Part shown: positions 21,579-30,839 of the stretch, one piece after another | Layout of the letters: each line of letters begins with the position of its first letter | Numbering within the stretch: the stretch's first letter is position 1 | DNA from: Companilactobacillus mishanensis | GTDB taxonomy: Bacteria; Bacillota; Bacilli; Lactobacillales; Lactobacillaceae | Direction: 5' to 3' | DNA: 64,000 nt | NCBI RefSeq assembly: GCF_003946505.1 | Contig: NZ_RHON01000001.1 | Span: forward strand, 1 to 64,000 | Made by a program: the position numbers and the translations under genes | The notes under the pieces: generated by a model | What the model saw: the letters and a program-made list of their open reading frames with translations, nothing else | What the model was told of the DNA's origin: nothing | Database searches by the model: none

Positions 21579-22781
21579 ATGCAAATGAGGAATAATAATA
21601 AAGAAAATGATCTAGAATCAAGAATTGATTATGGAATTATTTTTTCAGTTATGATGCTTGCAATTATTGGCCTGTTGTCGATTTATGTGGCGACTATCCA
21701 TGACTCGCAAAATCCGCTGAAGAACGTTGTTTCACAGTTGGTCTGGTATGTGATCGGTGCAGTTATCGTTGCTGTAATTATGCAGTTTGATGCTGAACAA
21801 TTATGGCAAGTTGCAAATTATGCTTATTACGCTGGTTTATTTTTACTAGTATTGGTTTTAATATTCTACAGTCGAGCATATGAGGCACAGACCGGTGCAA
21901 AAAGTTGGTTTGCGCTCGGACCGTTTACCTTTCAACCGTCTGAAGTTATGAAACCTGCCTACATACTTATGTTAGGTAAGGTCATAACGAATCACAACAG
22001 TGAGTACGGCGCACATACTCTCAGAACTGATTTTCTATTATTAGGAAAATTATTATTGTGGACATTACCTGTGTTGGTACTATTGGCTTTGCAAAAAGAC
22101 CTTGGTACTTTGCTAGTGTTCATCGCAATTCTGGGTGGTATGGTTCTAGTTTCAGGAATTGATTGGCGCATTATAGGAACGGTATTTGGAGTTGTCGCCA
22201 TCGTTGGTGGAACAGCAATAACTTTGGCAGCAACTGATTGGGGACGCCCAATCCTTATGAACTTAGGTTTTAAATCATATCAATTTGCCAGAATTGATAG
22301 CTGGTTGAATCCTTCTCAAGATACCACTGAGAATGGTTATCAGATTTGGCAAAATATGAAGGCAATTGGCTCAGGTCAATTGTTCGGAAAAGGCTTTAAC
22401 GTATCAAACGTTTATGTACCGGTACGTGAGTCTGATATGATCTTCTCCGTTATTGGAGAAAACTTTGGATTTATTGGATCTTGTGTCGTGATTTTATTGT
22501 ACTTCTTGTTGATTTACCAAATGATTCAAGTTACGTTCGATACAAAAAATGAATTTTATGCCTACGTTTCCACAGGTGTTATTATGATGATCTTGTTCCA
22601 TGTTTTCGAAAATATCGGTATGAGTGTTGGTTTATTGCCATTGACAGGTATACCATTACCGTTCATATCCCAAGGTGGTTCAGCTTTACTTGGTAATATG
22701 ATCGGTATCGGATTAGTCATGTCGATGCGTTTCCATCACAAGAGTTACATGTTTGAAAATGGATCATTTAAACAGAGGTAG
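21579..22781 (+). CDS. rodA: Rod-shape SEDS glycosyltransferase RodA
   Basis: A 400-residue SEDS protein with about ten transmembrane helices. The family segments FTFQPSEVMKPAYI, VPVRESDMIFSVIGE and GIPLPFISQGGSALL are intact. RodA polymerises lipid II into glycan strands during elongation, with a class B PBP partner. I call it RodA rather than FtsW because it lies in the mbl operon; no other SEDS gene is in the window. Confidence 0.88.
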   Translation: MQMRNNNKENDLESRIDYGIIFSVMMLAIIGLLSIYVATIHDSQNPLKNVVSQLVWYVIGAVIVAVIMQFDAEQLWQVANYAYYAGLFLLVLVLIFYSRAYEAQTGAKSWFALGPFTFQPSEVMKPAYILMLGKVITNHNSEYGAHTLRTDFLLLGKLLLWTLPVLVLLALQKDLGTLLVFIAILGGMVLVSGIDWRIIGTVFGVVAIVGGTAITLAATDWGRPILMNLGFKSYQFARIDSWLNPSQDTTENGYQIWQNMKAIGSGQLFGKGFNVSNVYVPVRESDMIFSVIGENFGFIGSCVVILLYFLLIYQMIQVTFDTKNEFYAYVSTGVIMMILFHVFENIGMSVGLLPLTGIPLPFISQGGSALLGNMIGIGLVMSMRFHHKSYMFENGSFKQR

Positions 22782-22796
22782 AGGTAGGTTAAAGGT

Positions 22797-23090
22797 ATGT
22801 CAAAGAAAAATTATTTGTGGGTAAAAGACATGGATGAATCTCAACGTGTCGGATTAACAAAGGAAGGTCAACATGCTTTAGGTGACGTTAAGTTTGTCGA
22901 CTTACCAATTGTTGGTAAGGATATTCATAAGGGTGATTCTACTGGTTCAGTGGAAGCTCAAAAAGCTGTTGTTGAACTACAATCACCAGTATCTGGGAAA
23001 ATTGTGAATGTTAATGATAAATTGAACGACACTCCAGAACTATTGAATGGTTCTGAAGAAGAAGCTTGGCTTTTCGAAGTTAACAATTAA
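22797..23090 (+). CDS. GcvH-like lipoyl-domain protein
   Basis: A 97-residue single lipoyl domain. Lys56 in VEAQKAV aligns with the lipoyl-lysine of glycine cleavage H protein, followed by SPVSGKIVNVNDKL and PELLNGSEEEAWL, which are H-protein hallmarks. It is shorter than true GcvH (about 125) because the N-terminus is reduced. No gcvT or gcvP is present here, so a role in glycine cleavage is not supported. It may carry lipoate for another enzyme or relay. Fifteen bases separate it from rodA. Confidence 0.8.
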   Translation: MSKKNYLWVKDMDESQRVGLTKEGQHALGDVKFVDLPIVGKDIHKGDSTGSVEAQKAVVELQSPVSGKIVNVNDKLNDTPELLNGSEEEAWLFEVNN

Positions 23091-23126
23091 ATTTTTTTAA
23101 CATATTCTTTTATTGTTGCTTATTTC

Positions 23127-23156
23127 TTGCAAGTTTTTTTAAGAACTGTTTAAATT
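23127..23156 (+). promoter_or_regulatory. Promoter for the XRE-TPR regulator gene
   Basis: TTGCAA, 18-bp spacer, TAAATT in an A/T-rich gap. Confidence 0.45.
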
Positions 23157-23191
23157 ATCCTGAAATTAATAAATGAATGGGGTAGTTTTTT

Positions 23192-24055
23192 ATGAAAATC
23201 TTGGGTGAAAAAATTCGTCATTATAGAAAACTGAGAGGTATTTCTCAGTCAGAACTAGCTGACGGTATTTGTACGCAAGCTACGGTCAGTCTTATCGAAA
23301 AGAAAGACAAAATACCTAGCATGGAAATCTTGGTTCGCATTTGTGAAAGACTGGGTATCACAATGAACCTCGTAATTGTTAATGACGATAGTCAAATTTA
23401 TTCAATTATTAGCGAAATCAAAAAGTTGTTCTATCAAGACGACTATGATGGCATCGTTTCTAAATTAGATAAATTACGTGACATTAATATTAATAATAAG
23501 CAAGAAATTAAATTGATCCACTTCTTTAGTGGGTTAGTTGAATATGAAGTAGAAAAGAATTATGATAAAGCAATTTTTGACTTCAACCGTGCTATGAATG
23601 TCAATATTGTTAGTGTCGACATGTATGATATTCTTATCAATATTTATACTGCTAAGGCATATGTAAACAAGGGTTCAGATGATGAAGCTAAAGTTTACTA
23701 TGATCAATCAAAAGAATTGATCAAATCTAGTGTAGAGAAAATCAACGATGAAAACTATCGCGACAGTATTTTGATCTATGCTAACATGTCTGAGTTAGCT
23801 CTAGAACTAGGTGATAACGAAAGTGTTATCGAGTATGCTAACGAAGGAATTTATATTGCTAGAAAAGAACAATCATTGTTCAAACTTGACTCAATGTATT
23901 GTTATATGGCTGAAGCTGGAACAAAAGATGGACAAAAGAGTGATGAAGATTACATCAAGGCTTATGTTATCTCAAGTATCAGCGACAACAAGAATATGTT
24001 CGACAACTTAAAATCAAAAATAAGTAAGATGAGTCTTAATATTTTCAACAATTAA
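23192..24055 (+). CDS. XRE-type regulator with TPR-like C-terminus
   Basis: A 287-residue protein. Residues 4-60 form a helix-turn-helix of the Cro/CI type (GISQSELADGICTQATVS). The rest is helical with repeat-like segments resembling tetratricopeptide repeats. This plan matches the Rgg/PlcR/ComR group of peptide-sensing regulators, and also TPR regulators of unknown ligand. No signal-peptide gene is visible on either side: the flanks are the gcvH-like gene and a bidirectional terminator. Targets are unknown. It is monocistronic. Confidence 0.82.
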   Translation: MKILGEKIRHYRKLRGISQSELADGICTQATVSLIEKKDKIPSMEILVRICERLGITMNLVIVNDDSQIYSIISEIKKLFYQDDYDGIVSKLDKLRDININNKQEIKLIHFFSGLVEYEVEKNYDKAIFDFNRAMNVNIVSVDMYDILINIYTAKAYVNKGSDDEAKVYYDQSKELIKSSVEKINDENYRDSILIYANMSELALELGDNESVIEYANEGIYIARKEQSLFKLDSMYCYMAEAGTKDGQKSDEDYIKAYVISSISDNKNMFDNLKSKISKMSLNIFNN

Positions 24056-24066
24056 ATTTAAATTTA

Positions 24067-24106
24067 AAAAGGGCTGAATTCATTAATTGAATTCAGCCCT
24101 TTTGAT
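24067..24106. terminator. Bidirectional terminator
   Basis: A perfect 15-bp stem (AAAAGGGCTGAATTC / GAATTCAGCCCTTTT) with a seven-base loop between the convergent regulator and universal stress protein genes. Confidence 0.92.
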
Positions 24107-24117
24107 ATGCTATTTTT

Positions 24118-24588
24118 TTATTTTGGTTTCTTGATTGATTTGTTATCAAGGTCAGTTCTTACAACTAGAACATCACATGCAGCTGTACGAGTTACATATT
24201 CAGTAACTGAGCCGATCAATAGTCGTTCCATCGCATTAAGACCAGTGGCACCGATCATAATAAGATCAACGTTTAATTTTTGTGGAAATTCTGTGGCAAT
24301 AATGGCCTTTGGGGCACCATATTCGATACTATAGTCAATATCATCCAAGCCTGCATCCTTGGCATTCTTTACGTAGCCTTTGACTGTGTCTTTAGCTTTT
24401 TCAGTAATTTGTTCAACCATAGTTGAATCAAAACTTGAAACATTTTGGAAAGCTCTTGTATCAATTACGTGTACTAAATGAACACTAGCTTTGTTTCTCT
24501 TTGCAACTTCAACAGCTTTTTTGAAAGCCAATTCTGATTCAAATGATCCATCAATTGGAACTAGAATGTTTTTGTATTGTTGTAACAT
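24118..24588 (-). CDS. Universal stress protein, UspA family
   Basis: A 156-residue single Usp domain. The ATP-binding pattern G-2x-G-9x-G-(S/T) is met by the C-terminal segment running from GATGLNAMERLLIGS to the VLVVR end, so nucleotide binding is likely. It starts with ATG after a GGGGTG site. It is the last gene of a minus-strand run after rarA and a small membrane protein. Confidence 0.92.
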   Translation of the reverse strand: MLQQYKNILVPIDGSFESELAFKKAVEVAKRNKASVHLVHVIDTRAFQNVSSFDSTMVEQITEKAKDTVKGYVKNAKDAGLDDIDYSIEYGAPKAIIATEFPQKLNVDLIMIGATGLNAMERLLIGSVTEYVTRTAACDVLVVRTDLDNKSIKKPK

Positions 24589-24673
24589 AATATCACCCCG
24601 TAGTTTTATTTTATAAGATAGGTAATAAGATTCCTATAACTTCATTTTAGTTTATTTCATAAAATAAATACAG

Positions 24674-24955
24674 TTATCCACGAATATTACCCAAATAAAT
24701 TGAAAAACCGGCTGCTGTTATACTTCCCAGAACTAGAGTAATGAAATTTAATTCCTTTTTCCCGAATAAGAGAATAATTACACCAATAATTGATATTATT
24801 ACTAATAAAATCGCAGTGAACTTCATGGCATTTTGGAGCTTGAGGTTTTCACCAGGTGAATAGATCAGGAATTTTTTGTTAAGGTGACTCCATAAATTGT
24901 ATGACAATCCTAGAAGGAATATTATAAATACAATCATTAAAAGTTGAATAAGCAT
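24674..24955 (-). CDS. Small membrane protein, unknown
   Basis: A 93-residue protein with three predicted membrane segments (about 2-20, 46-64 and 70-88) and a short loop HLNKKFLIYSPGENLK. No family is recognised. Its ATG is three bases from the rarA stop, so it is coupled to rarA translation. Confidence 0.7.
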   Translation of the reverse strand: MLIQLLMIVFIIFLLGLSYNLWSHLNKKFLIYSPGENLKLQNAMKFTAILLVIISIIGVIILLFGKKELNFITLVLGSITAAGFSIYLGNIRG

Positions 24956-24958
24956 TAG

Positions 24959-26245
24959 TTAGCTCCGTTTCTTATTTTTCTTGAGATTATTAAGTTGTGA
25001 CAAGCGCATACCTAAGGCTTGTTCATATTTACCGTTTTCCTTCGGCTGATAATATTTACGATCGACCAGGTTATCAGGTAAATATTGTTGTTCGACCCAA
25101 TCGTTAGGATAATTGTGTGGATAGATATATCCGACACCGTGTCCTAACTTTTTAGCTCCACTATAGTGAGCATCCTTCAAATCATCTGGGATCGATGAAG
25201 CTTTGCCATTTCTGACGTCTTCAAGTGCTGAGTCTATTGCGGCCATGGCTGTATTGGATTTTGGACACAAACATAAATCAATAACTGCATTAGCCAGCGG
25301 TATTCTGGCTTCAGGTAAACCGACTTGTTGTGCAACTTGTGTCGCCTGAACTGCTCTGGCACAAGCTTGCGGGTTCGCCAATCCAACATCTTCATAAGCA
25401 CAGACGAGTAACCTTCGAATCGCAGATGTTAGTTCACCTGCCTCTAGCAATCTTGCTAGATATAGAAGGGCGGCATCGGGGTCGCTTCCACGGATTGATT
25501 TTTGGAAGGCCGAAATAACATCATAATGACTATCGCCATTTTTGTCCGCTGAAATTGCTTTTTTCTGGACAGATTCTTCAATCGTTTTCAAGGTGATATG
25601 GATTGTTCCATCTTTTTCTGGTTCTGTAGATAGGACTGATAACTCTAATCCATTCAAAATGCTACGTAAATCACCGTTGGTGGAATTTACTAATAGATCG
25701 AGTGCCTGAGTATCTAAATCGACTTTATACTTGCCTAAGCCTTTTTCTTCGTCTTTTAATGACCTTTTAACTGCAGACTTGAGGTCGTTAGGTTCTAAAG
25801 GCTTTAATTCAAAGATTTGAACTCTGGATCTGATGGCAGGGCTAATATTGATATAGGGGTTCTCAGTTGTAGCACCGATAAGGATGATTGAACCACTTTC
25901 CAAAAGTGGAAGTAAAAAATCTTGTTTAGTTTTATCTAGTCGATGTATTTCATCTAGTAATAGGACCACAGTTCCGCTCATTTTTGCTTCTTCAGCAACG
26001 ATTTGAAGGTCTTTTTTTGTATCAGTGGCAGCGTTCAACATTCTAAAAGCGTATTTGGTACTACCAGCGATAGCACTGGCAATACTAGTCTTTCCGATCC
26101 CTGGTGGTCCGTAGAGTATCATTGAGCTCAGCATTTTAGCTTTTACCATGCGTCTGATTATTTTATCCTTACCTACCAGATGCTGTTGTCCAACTATTTC
26201 GTCGAGATTTGTTGGACGCATTCGGTATGCTAGTGGCTTTTGCAT
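24959..26245 (-). CDS. rarA: Replication-associated recombination protein A (RarA/MgsA)
   Basis: A 428-residue AAA+ ATPase related to clamp-loader subunits. P-loop GPPGIGKT is at 46-53, Walker B LLLDEIHR and sensor 1 GATTENP follow, and the C-terminal MgsA domain contains AHYSGAKKLGHGVGYIYPH. It acts at stalled replication forks. RBS AAGGAG. It is divergent from the DUF1054 gene with a 57-bp gap. Confidence 0.95.
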   Translation of the reverse strand: MQKPLAYRMRPTNLDEIVGQQHLVGKDKIIRRMVKAKMLSSMILYGPPGIGKTSIASAIAGSTKYAFRMLNAATDTKKDLQIVAEEAKMSGTVVLLLDEIHRLDKTKQDFLLPLLESGSIILIGATTENPYINISPAIRSRVQIFELKPLEPNDLKSAVKRSLKDEEKGLGKYKVDLDTQALDLLVNSTNGDLRSILNGLELSVLSTEPEKDGTIHITLKTIEESVQKKAISADKNGDSHYDVISAFQKSIRGSDPDAALLYLARLLEAGELTSAIRRLLVCAYEDVGLANPQACARAVQATQVAQQVGLPEARIPLANAVIDLCLCPKSNTAMAAIDSALEDVRNGKASSIPDDLKDAHYSGAKKLGHGVGYIYPHNYPNDWVEQQYLPDNLVDRKYYQPKENGKYEQALGMRLSQLNNLKKNKKRS

Positions 26246-26302
26246 ATTTTCTCCTTTATAATTACTAATAACTTATATTTTACCTCAAAGGAAGTCGTTG
26301 TC

Positions 26303-26896
26303 TTGTTTGAACAAAAAGATTTTGATGTATTTAATGATGATACGCTTGATGGCCGTTTGAATTTGATCAAGCAGAATTTAGATCCTAAATTCCAAGAGAT
26401 AGGGGATCGTCTACTTTCTGCCTTGGAAAAAGAATATCAAGATAAATTTTATATGAAGATTGCAAAACATCAACGTCGCACCAAGAATCCACCACCCGAT
26501 ACATGGCTTGCCATCAGTATGGATAAAAAAGGATACAAACGCAATCCTCATATTGAATTGGGATTATGGCCAGATCGTTATTTTGTTACCTTTGGACTTT
26601 TGGCAGACGCCTATAATCGCCCTGACTATTATCCAGAATTGGAAAACCTATCTGATAGTATTATTTCCAACAAATGGTTAGTTTCAAATGATCATACAGT
26701 TGCTGAAATGAAGGATGCAGAAGGGTATCCAGATGTATTGAAACGATATAAAAAAGTTAAGTCCAGTGATTTGGTAGTTGGATTCAATTTAATGAAAGAT
26801 GATCCGATCGTTAAAGCTGGTAGTTACGACGATTTATTATTCGATAGTTTTATGAATCTAAGTAAGTATATGGTCGACTTGAATAGAGAAGTTTAA
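26303..26896 (+). CDS. DUF1054 family protein (YktB-like)
   Basis: A 197-residue soluble protein matching the YktB/UPF0637 pattern: FDVFNDDTLDGRLNLIK at the start, HIELGLWPDRYFVTFGLLA in the middle, and a C-terminal helix. I chose the TTG eight bases after AAAGGAAG; an upstream in-frame start would add 21 residues with no family support. Function unknown. Confidence 0.85.
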   Translation: MFEQKDFDVFNDDTLDGRLNLIKQNLDPKFQEIGDRLLSALEKEYQDKFYMKIAKHQRRTKNPPPDTWLAISMDKKGYKRNPHIELGLWPDRYFVTFGLLADAYNRPDYYPELENLSDSIISNKWLVSNDHTVAEMKDAEGYPDVLKRYKKVKSSDLVVGFNLMKDDPIVKAGSYDDLLFDSFMNLSKYMVDLNREV

Positions 26897-26902
26897 CTTA
26901 AA

Positions 26903-26931
26903 GCAATTGCAAAGGTGCAATTGCCTTTTTT
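26903..26931 (+). terminator. Terminator of the DUF1054 gene
   Basis: GCAATTGCA / TGCAATTGC stem, loop AAGG, then CTTTTTT. Confidence 0.88.
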
Positions 26932-26940
26932 GTTGAAAAT

Positions 26941-26971
26941 AAAAAAACATCCACATATAAATGTGAATGTT
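26941..26971 (-). terminator. Terminator of rpsD
   Basis: Read on the minus strand: AACATTCACAT / ATGTGGATGTT stem with one G-U pair, loop TTAT, then a U-run. Confidence 0.88.
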
Positions 26972-26980
26972 TGATAAATA

Positions 26981-27589
26981 TTAAAGAATTTGGTTGTAGT
27001 ATTCAACAATTAGAGATTCATCAATATTTGGTTCTAGTTCGTCACGTTCTGGTAAACGTACTAGTGAGCCTGTCATTGTGTTTTCATCATAGTTAACAAA
27101 ACCAGGACGACCAACAACATTTTCAAGTGAGTCCTTAACGATTTGCAAGTCTTTTGACTTATCTCTCAAGCTGATCTTTTGACCAATTTGAACTTCGTAT
27201 GAAGGAATATCAACACGTTTGCCATCAACAGTGATGTGACCATGGTTTACAAGTTGACGAGCTTGTGGACGTGAACTTGCTAAACCTAATCTGTAAACCA
27301 TGTTATCAAGACGTTCTTCAAGAAGAACCATCAAGTTAACACCGTGGATACCGTCAAGTTTACCGGCACGTAAGAAGAGGTTACGGAATTGACGTTCGTT
27401 AACGTCATACATGAAACGAAGCTTTTGCTTTTCACGTAATTGTGAACCGTATTCTGAAATCTTACGACGTTGGTTTTGACCATGTTGGCCAGGAGCGTAG
27501 TTACGACGAGCTAATTCTTTACCTGTACCTGAAAGTGATAGTCCTAAACGACGTGATAACTTCCAGCGAGGTCCTGTATATCTAGACAT
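26981..27589 (-). CDS. rpsD: 30S ribosomal protein S4
   Basis: A 202-residue primary 16S rRNA-binding protein with the S4 domain in the middle ([20 protein letters not shown], then [18 protein letters not shown]). I chose the ATG after GGAGGAC, giving [16 protein letters not shown]; a longer frame extends 16 codons upstream through the ribosome site and is not real. In B. subtilis S4 represses its own mRNA through a structured leader, and a structured leader is present here. It is a single-gene unit. Confidence 0.97.
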   Translation of the reverse strand: MSRYTGPRWKLSRRLGLSLSGTGKELARRNYAPGQHGQNQRRKISEYGSQLREKQKLRFMYDVNERQFRNLFLRAGKLDGIHGVNLMVLLEERLDNMVYRLGLASSRPQARQLVNHGHITVDGKRVDIPSYEVQIGQKISLRDKSKDLQIVKDSLENVVGRPGFVNYDENTMTGSLVRLPERDELEPNIDESLIVEYYNQIL

Positions 27590-27762
27590 ATAATTTGTCC
27601 TCCAAAAAAATTTGATTGGAGTAAAATAATTTAACAAGAGTTTAGCATTCGTTCAGTCATCGCTACAAATTTCACCTCGTGCAGCCGCAGGTTACTTATT
27701 GCACTATATCAGCCGATAACTGTTGACGAGCTTGCCGCTCTTTGCTGCATATTTTACACAAA
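27590..27762 (-). promoter_or_regulatory. Structured rpsD leader, probable S4 autoregulatory element
   Basis: About 170 nt of untranslated leader between the promoter and rpsD. It can form GAGC-GGCAA-GCTC (27728-27740) and a longer hairpin with GTGCA / TGCAC arms (27679-27704), followed by a single-stranded purine tract before the start. Leader length, ribosomal protein identity and folding fit S4 feedback control as known in Bacillus. I cannot align it to that element by eye, so the class is an inference. Confidence 0.45.
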
Positions 27763-27766
27763 GGCT

Positions 27767-27795
27767 AGTGTACCGTGATTAGAGATCAAAGTCAA
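27767..27795 (-). promoter_or_regulatory. rpsD promoter
   Basis: On the minus strand: TTGACT, 17-bp spacer, TACACT. It is the best sigma-A-like match in the 330-bp gap between rpsD and ezrA; the rest of the gap holds the rpsD leader and the ezrA promoter. Confidence 0.7.
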
Positions 27796-27867
27796 AAGAT
27801 TTTTAATTAGTAATATTTTAAATCTTTATTATGAAAGCTTGTGTTTACATAACTGATAGTTCTTGTT

Positions 27868-27876
27868 TGTTATAAT
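27868..27876 (+). promoter_or_regulatory. Extended -10 promoter of ezrA
   Basis: TGTTATAAT fits TGnTATAAT exactly. TTTACA lies too far upstream (21 bp) to be a normal -35. Confidence 0.5.
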
Positions 27877-27919
27877 TACAAGGATATTATGACTATGAAA
27901 TGTCGCTAGGGGTGTAATC

Positions 27920-29608
27920 TTGTTTGTATTTATAATAGTAGTAATTCTATTGATTTTAGCATTTTTATGGTACATGTGGTTCTTACAAAAGAAAAATAAC
28001 ACAACTTTGATCTCTTATAAGTCCCGTGCTACTGATTTAAAGGAAGATAAATTAAAGGAACAAATAAAAAGTTTAGAGGATATGAAGCTTACCGGTGCCA
28101 GCCTTGAGAGTTTTGGTAAAAGTAAGAAAGATTACTCTACACAGAGAAATGATACCGTTCCAAAACTGTTGGCGGATATTAGTAATGCAGAGAGTAAAAA
28201 CGCTAACTTTAACGTATTTGGTGCCTCATCAGCTTTAAAAAATATCGAAAGCAATTTGACGATTCTAGAAAAGAAATCCGATGAGATTGCTAGTGATTTT
28301 GAAAAAATTGTAAAAAGTAACGAACAAAACGCCTCAACAAGTGAAGTATTGCATGAGCAATATGAGAAATTAAGAAAAGATATTCTTACAAAGTCGTTCA
28401 ATTACGGCCCAGCAACTGATAGATTAGAATCCGAATTGAATGAAATCGCCGGTTTCTTAGATCAAGAGGATAAATTGACTCAACAAGGGGATCATTTGGA
28501 AGCTCGCCAGTATTTAGATGATGCCAAAGTTAAATTAGGATTGATTGAAGACCAAGTTCAGTTGATTGTTCCACTTTATCATGGTCTAAGTGAAGTTTAT
28601 CCAGGTCAAATTGAAGAAATTGAATCTGTTTTCGATAAGTTGATCAAACAACAATACAAATTTGCTGTTGATATAGGTAATAAAATTAGTACAGTCCATG
28701 ACAATATGGAAAAAGCTAATGAAGAATTGAGTAGTTTGAATTTCGATGCAGTTGATCGAAACAACGAAAAAATCCACTCTGATATCAATGAACTGTATGA
28801 TGAATTGAGTAAGGAAATCAATTCAAAGAGGGATGTTTTAAAACAACAAAAACCGGTACTAGATTATTTGAATCATGCCAAATTTCAACACAATCGTTTG
28901 GATGAGAATATTCAGAAGTTGGAACAAAACTATGTCTTGAATGAAGATGATATGGAATTGTTCAAAGAACACTCAAAGACTTTATCCCAAGTACGTGAAG
29001 AATACGATGCAGACGTCCAAAGTATTGCTGATAAGAGCATTGTATTTTCAAATGCTGAAGATGACTTTAAAGATATTGTTTCAAAATTGGATAACATTGA
29101 AGCTAAAGAAAAGACTATCAATGACAACATGAATCAAATGTTGTCCAGTGAACAGATTTCACGTCGAAGTGTTGAACAATATGCTAAACGGATTGAGATC
29201 CAAAAGAAAATCGTTGAGCAACTTCGCTTGAACGGATTGCCTGAAGATTACTTGGAATACTTCTATATGGTCTCAGATGAAATTAAAAAGCTATATGACG
29301 AACTCGATAGTGAACGAGTTAATATGGAAGATATCAGTAAACAAGTCATCGTTACACAAGAAGATTTAGAAAACTTAGTCCAGAAAACTGATGATTTGAG
29401 ACGCGATGTTGCTCTCTCCGAAAAGCTATTACAGTATGCCAACAGATATGCTGACAAGGATGCTGGTTTCAAGGAACAATTGGTTCGTGCTAAGTCACTT
29501 TTTGATGACGACTTTGACTATGAACAGTCACTCAAGTTAATTTCAGAAGCACTTGAACAAGTTGAACCAGGTTCAGTTTCAAGAATTAAAGATACAATTA
29601 GTGCATGA
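27920..29608 (+). CDS. ezrA: Septation ring formation regulator EzrA
   Basis: A 562-residue protein with one N-terminal membrane anchor (about 1-18) and four to five cytosolic coiled-coil (spectrin-like) stretches rich in Glu, Lys and Asp. EzrA binds FtsZ and limits extra Z-rings, and links division to PBP1. The TTG start follows GGGGTG. Linkage to a cysteine desulfurase and thiI is the usual Firmicutes order and supports the call. Confidence 0.93.
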   Translation: MFVFIIVVILLILAFLWYMWFLQKKNNTTLISYKSRATDLKEDKLKEQIKSLEDMKLTGASLESFGKSKKDYSTQRNDTVPKLLADISNAESKNANFNVFGASSALKNIESNLTILEKKSDEIASDFEKIVKSNEQNASTSEVLHEQYEKLRKDILTKSFNYGPATDRLESELNEIAGFLDQEDKLTQQGDHLEARQYLDDAKVKLGLIEDQVQLIVPLYHGLSEVYPGQIEEIESVFDKLIKQQYKFAVDIGNKISTVHDNMEKANEELSSLNFDAVDRNNEKIHSDINELYDELSKEINSKRDVLKQQKPVLDYLNHAKFQHNRLDENIQKLEQNYVLNEDDMELFKEHSKTLSQVREEYDADVQSIADKSIVFSNAEDDFKDIVSKLDNIEAKEKTINDNMNQMLSSEQISRRSVEQYAKRIEIQKKIVEQLRLNGLPEDYLEYFYMVSDEIKKLYDELDSERVNMEDISKQVIVTQEDLENLVQKTDDLRRDVALSEKLLQYANRYADKDAGFKEQLVRAKSLFDDDFDYEQSLKLISEALEQVEPGSVSRIKDTISA

Positions 29609-29646
29609 TTCGAAGTTTTGTAGTAACTTATAGTAGGTAAAAAAAT

Positions 29647-29668
29647 AAAGGCCGTTAAGGCCTTTTTA
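29647..29668 (+). terminator. Terminator after ezrA
   Basis: AAAGGCC / GGCCTTT, loop GTTAA, T-run; it lies just before the desulfurase start. Confidence 0.8.
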
Positions 29669-29684
29669 TTTTGGTGGGAAAATT

Positions 29685-30830
29685 ATGATATATTTTGACA
29701 ACAGTGCGACAACAAAAATTGAGGATTCGGTTTTAAAAACATACAATGTGGCGAGCCAAGAGTATTTTGGTAATCCATCAAGTTTGCATAAATTAGGTCT
29801 AAAGGCATTTGAATTACTTGAAACTTCTAGAAAAAAGATTGCAGAATTAATGAATTTCAAAACCCACGAAGTGTTTTTCACTAGTGGCGGTACGGAAGGT
29901 AACAATTGGATCATCAAGGGAACTGCTTTTAAGAAGCGCGAATTTGGTAAACATATTATTACTACTTCGATTGAACATCCATCAGTCATGAATTCAATGC
30001 GTCAGCTTGAGGAATTAGGTTATGAAGTTACTTATCTTCCTGTTGATAAAACGGGGCATATCAATGTTGATGATCTTAAAAAGGCAATCCGAGACGATAC
30101 AATATTAGTTTCAACTATGGCGGTCAATAATGAAATTGGCGCAATTCAACCAATAAAAGAAATTGCTCGAGTTTTGGATAACTATCCAAGTATCAGTTTT
30201 CACGTAGATGCCGTTCAAGCCATTGGAAAAGGTATCGAGGATAAGATCATAGATCCACGTGTTGACTTCTATACTTTCTCAGGCCACAAGTTCCATGCAC
30301 CTCGTGGGATAGGTTTCATCTATATGAAAGAGGGAAAACAAATAGAACCCTTGATGGCCGGTGGTGGTCAAGAAAAGAATTTACGTAGTGGAACAGAGAA
30401 TACACCAGCCATTGCAGCAATGGCTCGAGCATTGCGTTTATTAAAAGAAAACGAGTCAGCAAAACATGATACAATGTTGAAGCTCAAAACAATGTTAGTT
30501 GAACATCTAGAAAAAATGGATAATACACATGTCTTTTCAAAATTAGATGATAACTTTGCACCACACATTATCTGCTTTACATTGGATGGTGTTAGAGGTG
30601 AGACTACCGTACATACATTTGAAGAACGAGATATCTACATTTCAACAACAAGTGCCTGCTCATCCAAGAAGGGTCTAGAATCAAGTACTTTAAAGGCGAT
30701 GAGTACCAGAGAAAATATTGCCACAAGTGCTGTACGTGTTAGCTTGGACGAAAACAATACTGAAGCAGAAATGAATGAATTCTTGAAGAATCTCGATGAA
30801 ATACATGATCACTTCCAAATTTTAAACTAG
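29685..30830 (+). CDS. Cysteine desulfurase, ThiI partner (NifS/IscS family)
   Basis: A 381-residue PLP enzyme that takes sulfur from cysteine as a persulfide. The PLP lysine is Lys202 in SGHKFHAPRG and the persulfide cysteine is Cys325 in TSACSSKKG. It ends nine bases before thiI, so its likely job is to feed sulfur to ThiI for 4-thiouridine in tRNA (as NifZ does in B. subtilis). It is distinct from the desulfurase at 60152, whose catalytic loop (GGSACTAGSLEPS) differs. Confidence 0.92.
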   Translation: MIYFDNSATTKIEDSVLKTYNVASQEYFGNPSSLHKLGLKAFELLETSRKKIAELMNFKTHEVFFTSGGTEGNNWIIKGTAFKKREFGKHIITTSIEHPSVMNSMRQLEELGYEVTYLPVDKTGHINVDDLKKAIRDDTILVSTMAVNNEIGAIQPIKEIARVLDNYPSISFHVDAVQAIGKGIEDKIIDPRVDFYTFSGHKFHAPRGIGFIYMKEGKQIEPLMAGGGQEKNLRSGTENTPAIAAMARALRLLKENESAKHDTMLKLKTMLVEHLEKMDNTHVFSKLDDNFAPHIICFTLDGVRGETTVHTFEERDIYISTTSACSSKKGLESSTLKAMSTRENIATSAVRVSLDENNTEAEMNEFLKNLDEIHDHFQILN

Positions 30831-30839
30831 GAGAAACAT

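Noticed and set aside
26543..26600. rarA and usp run as a stress or defence island
   Set aside because: All genes are common housekeeping genes with usual composition; no defence-type domain is present.
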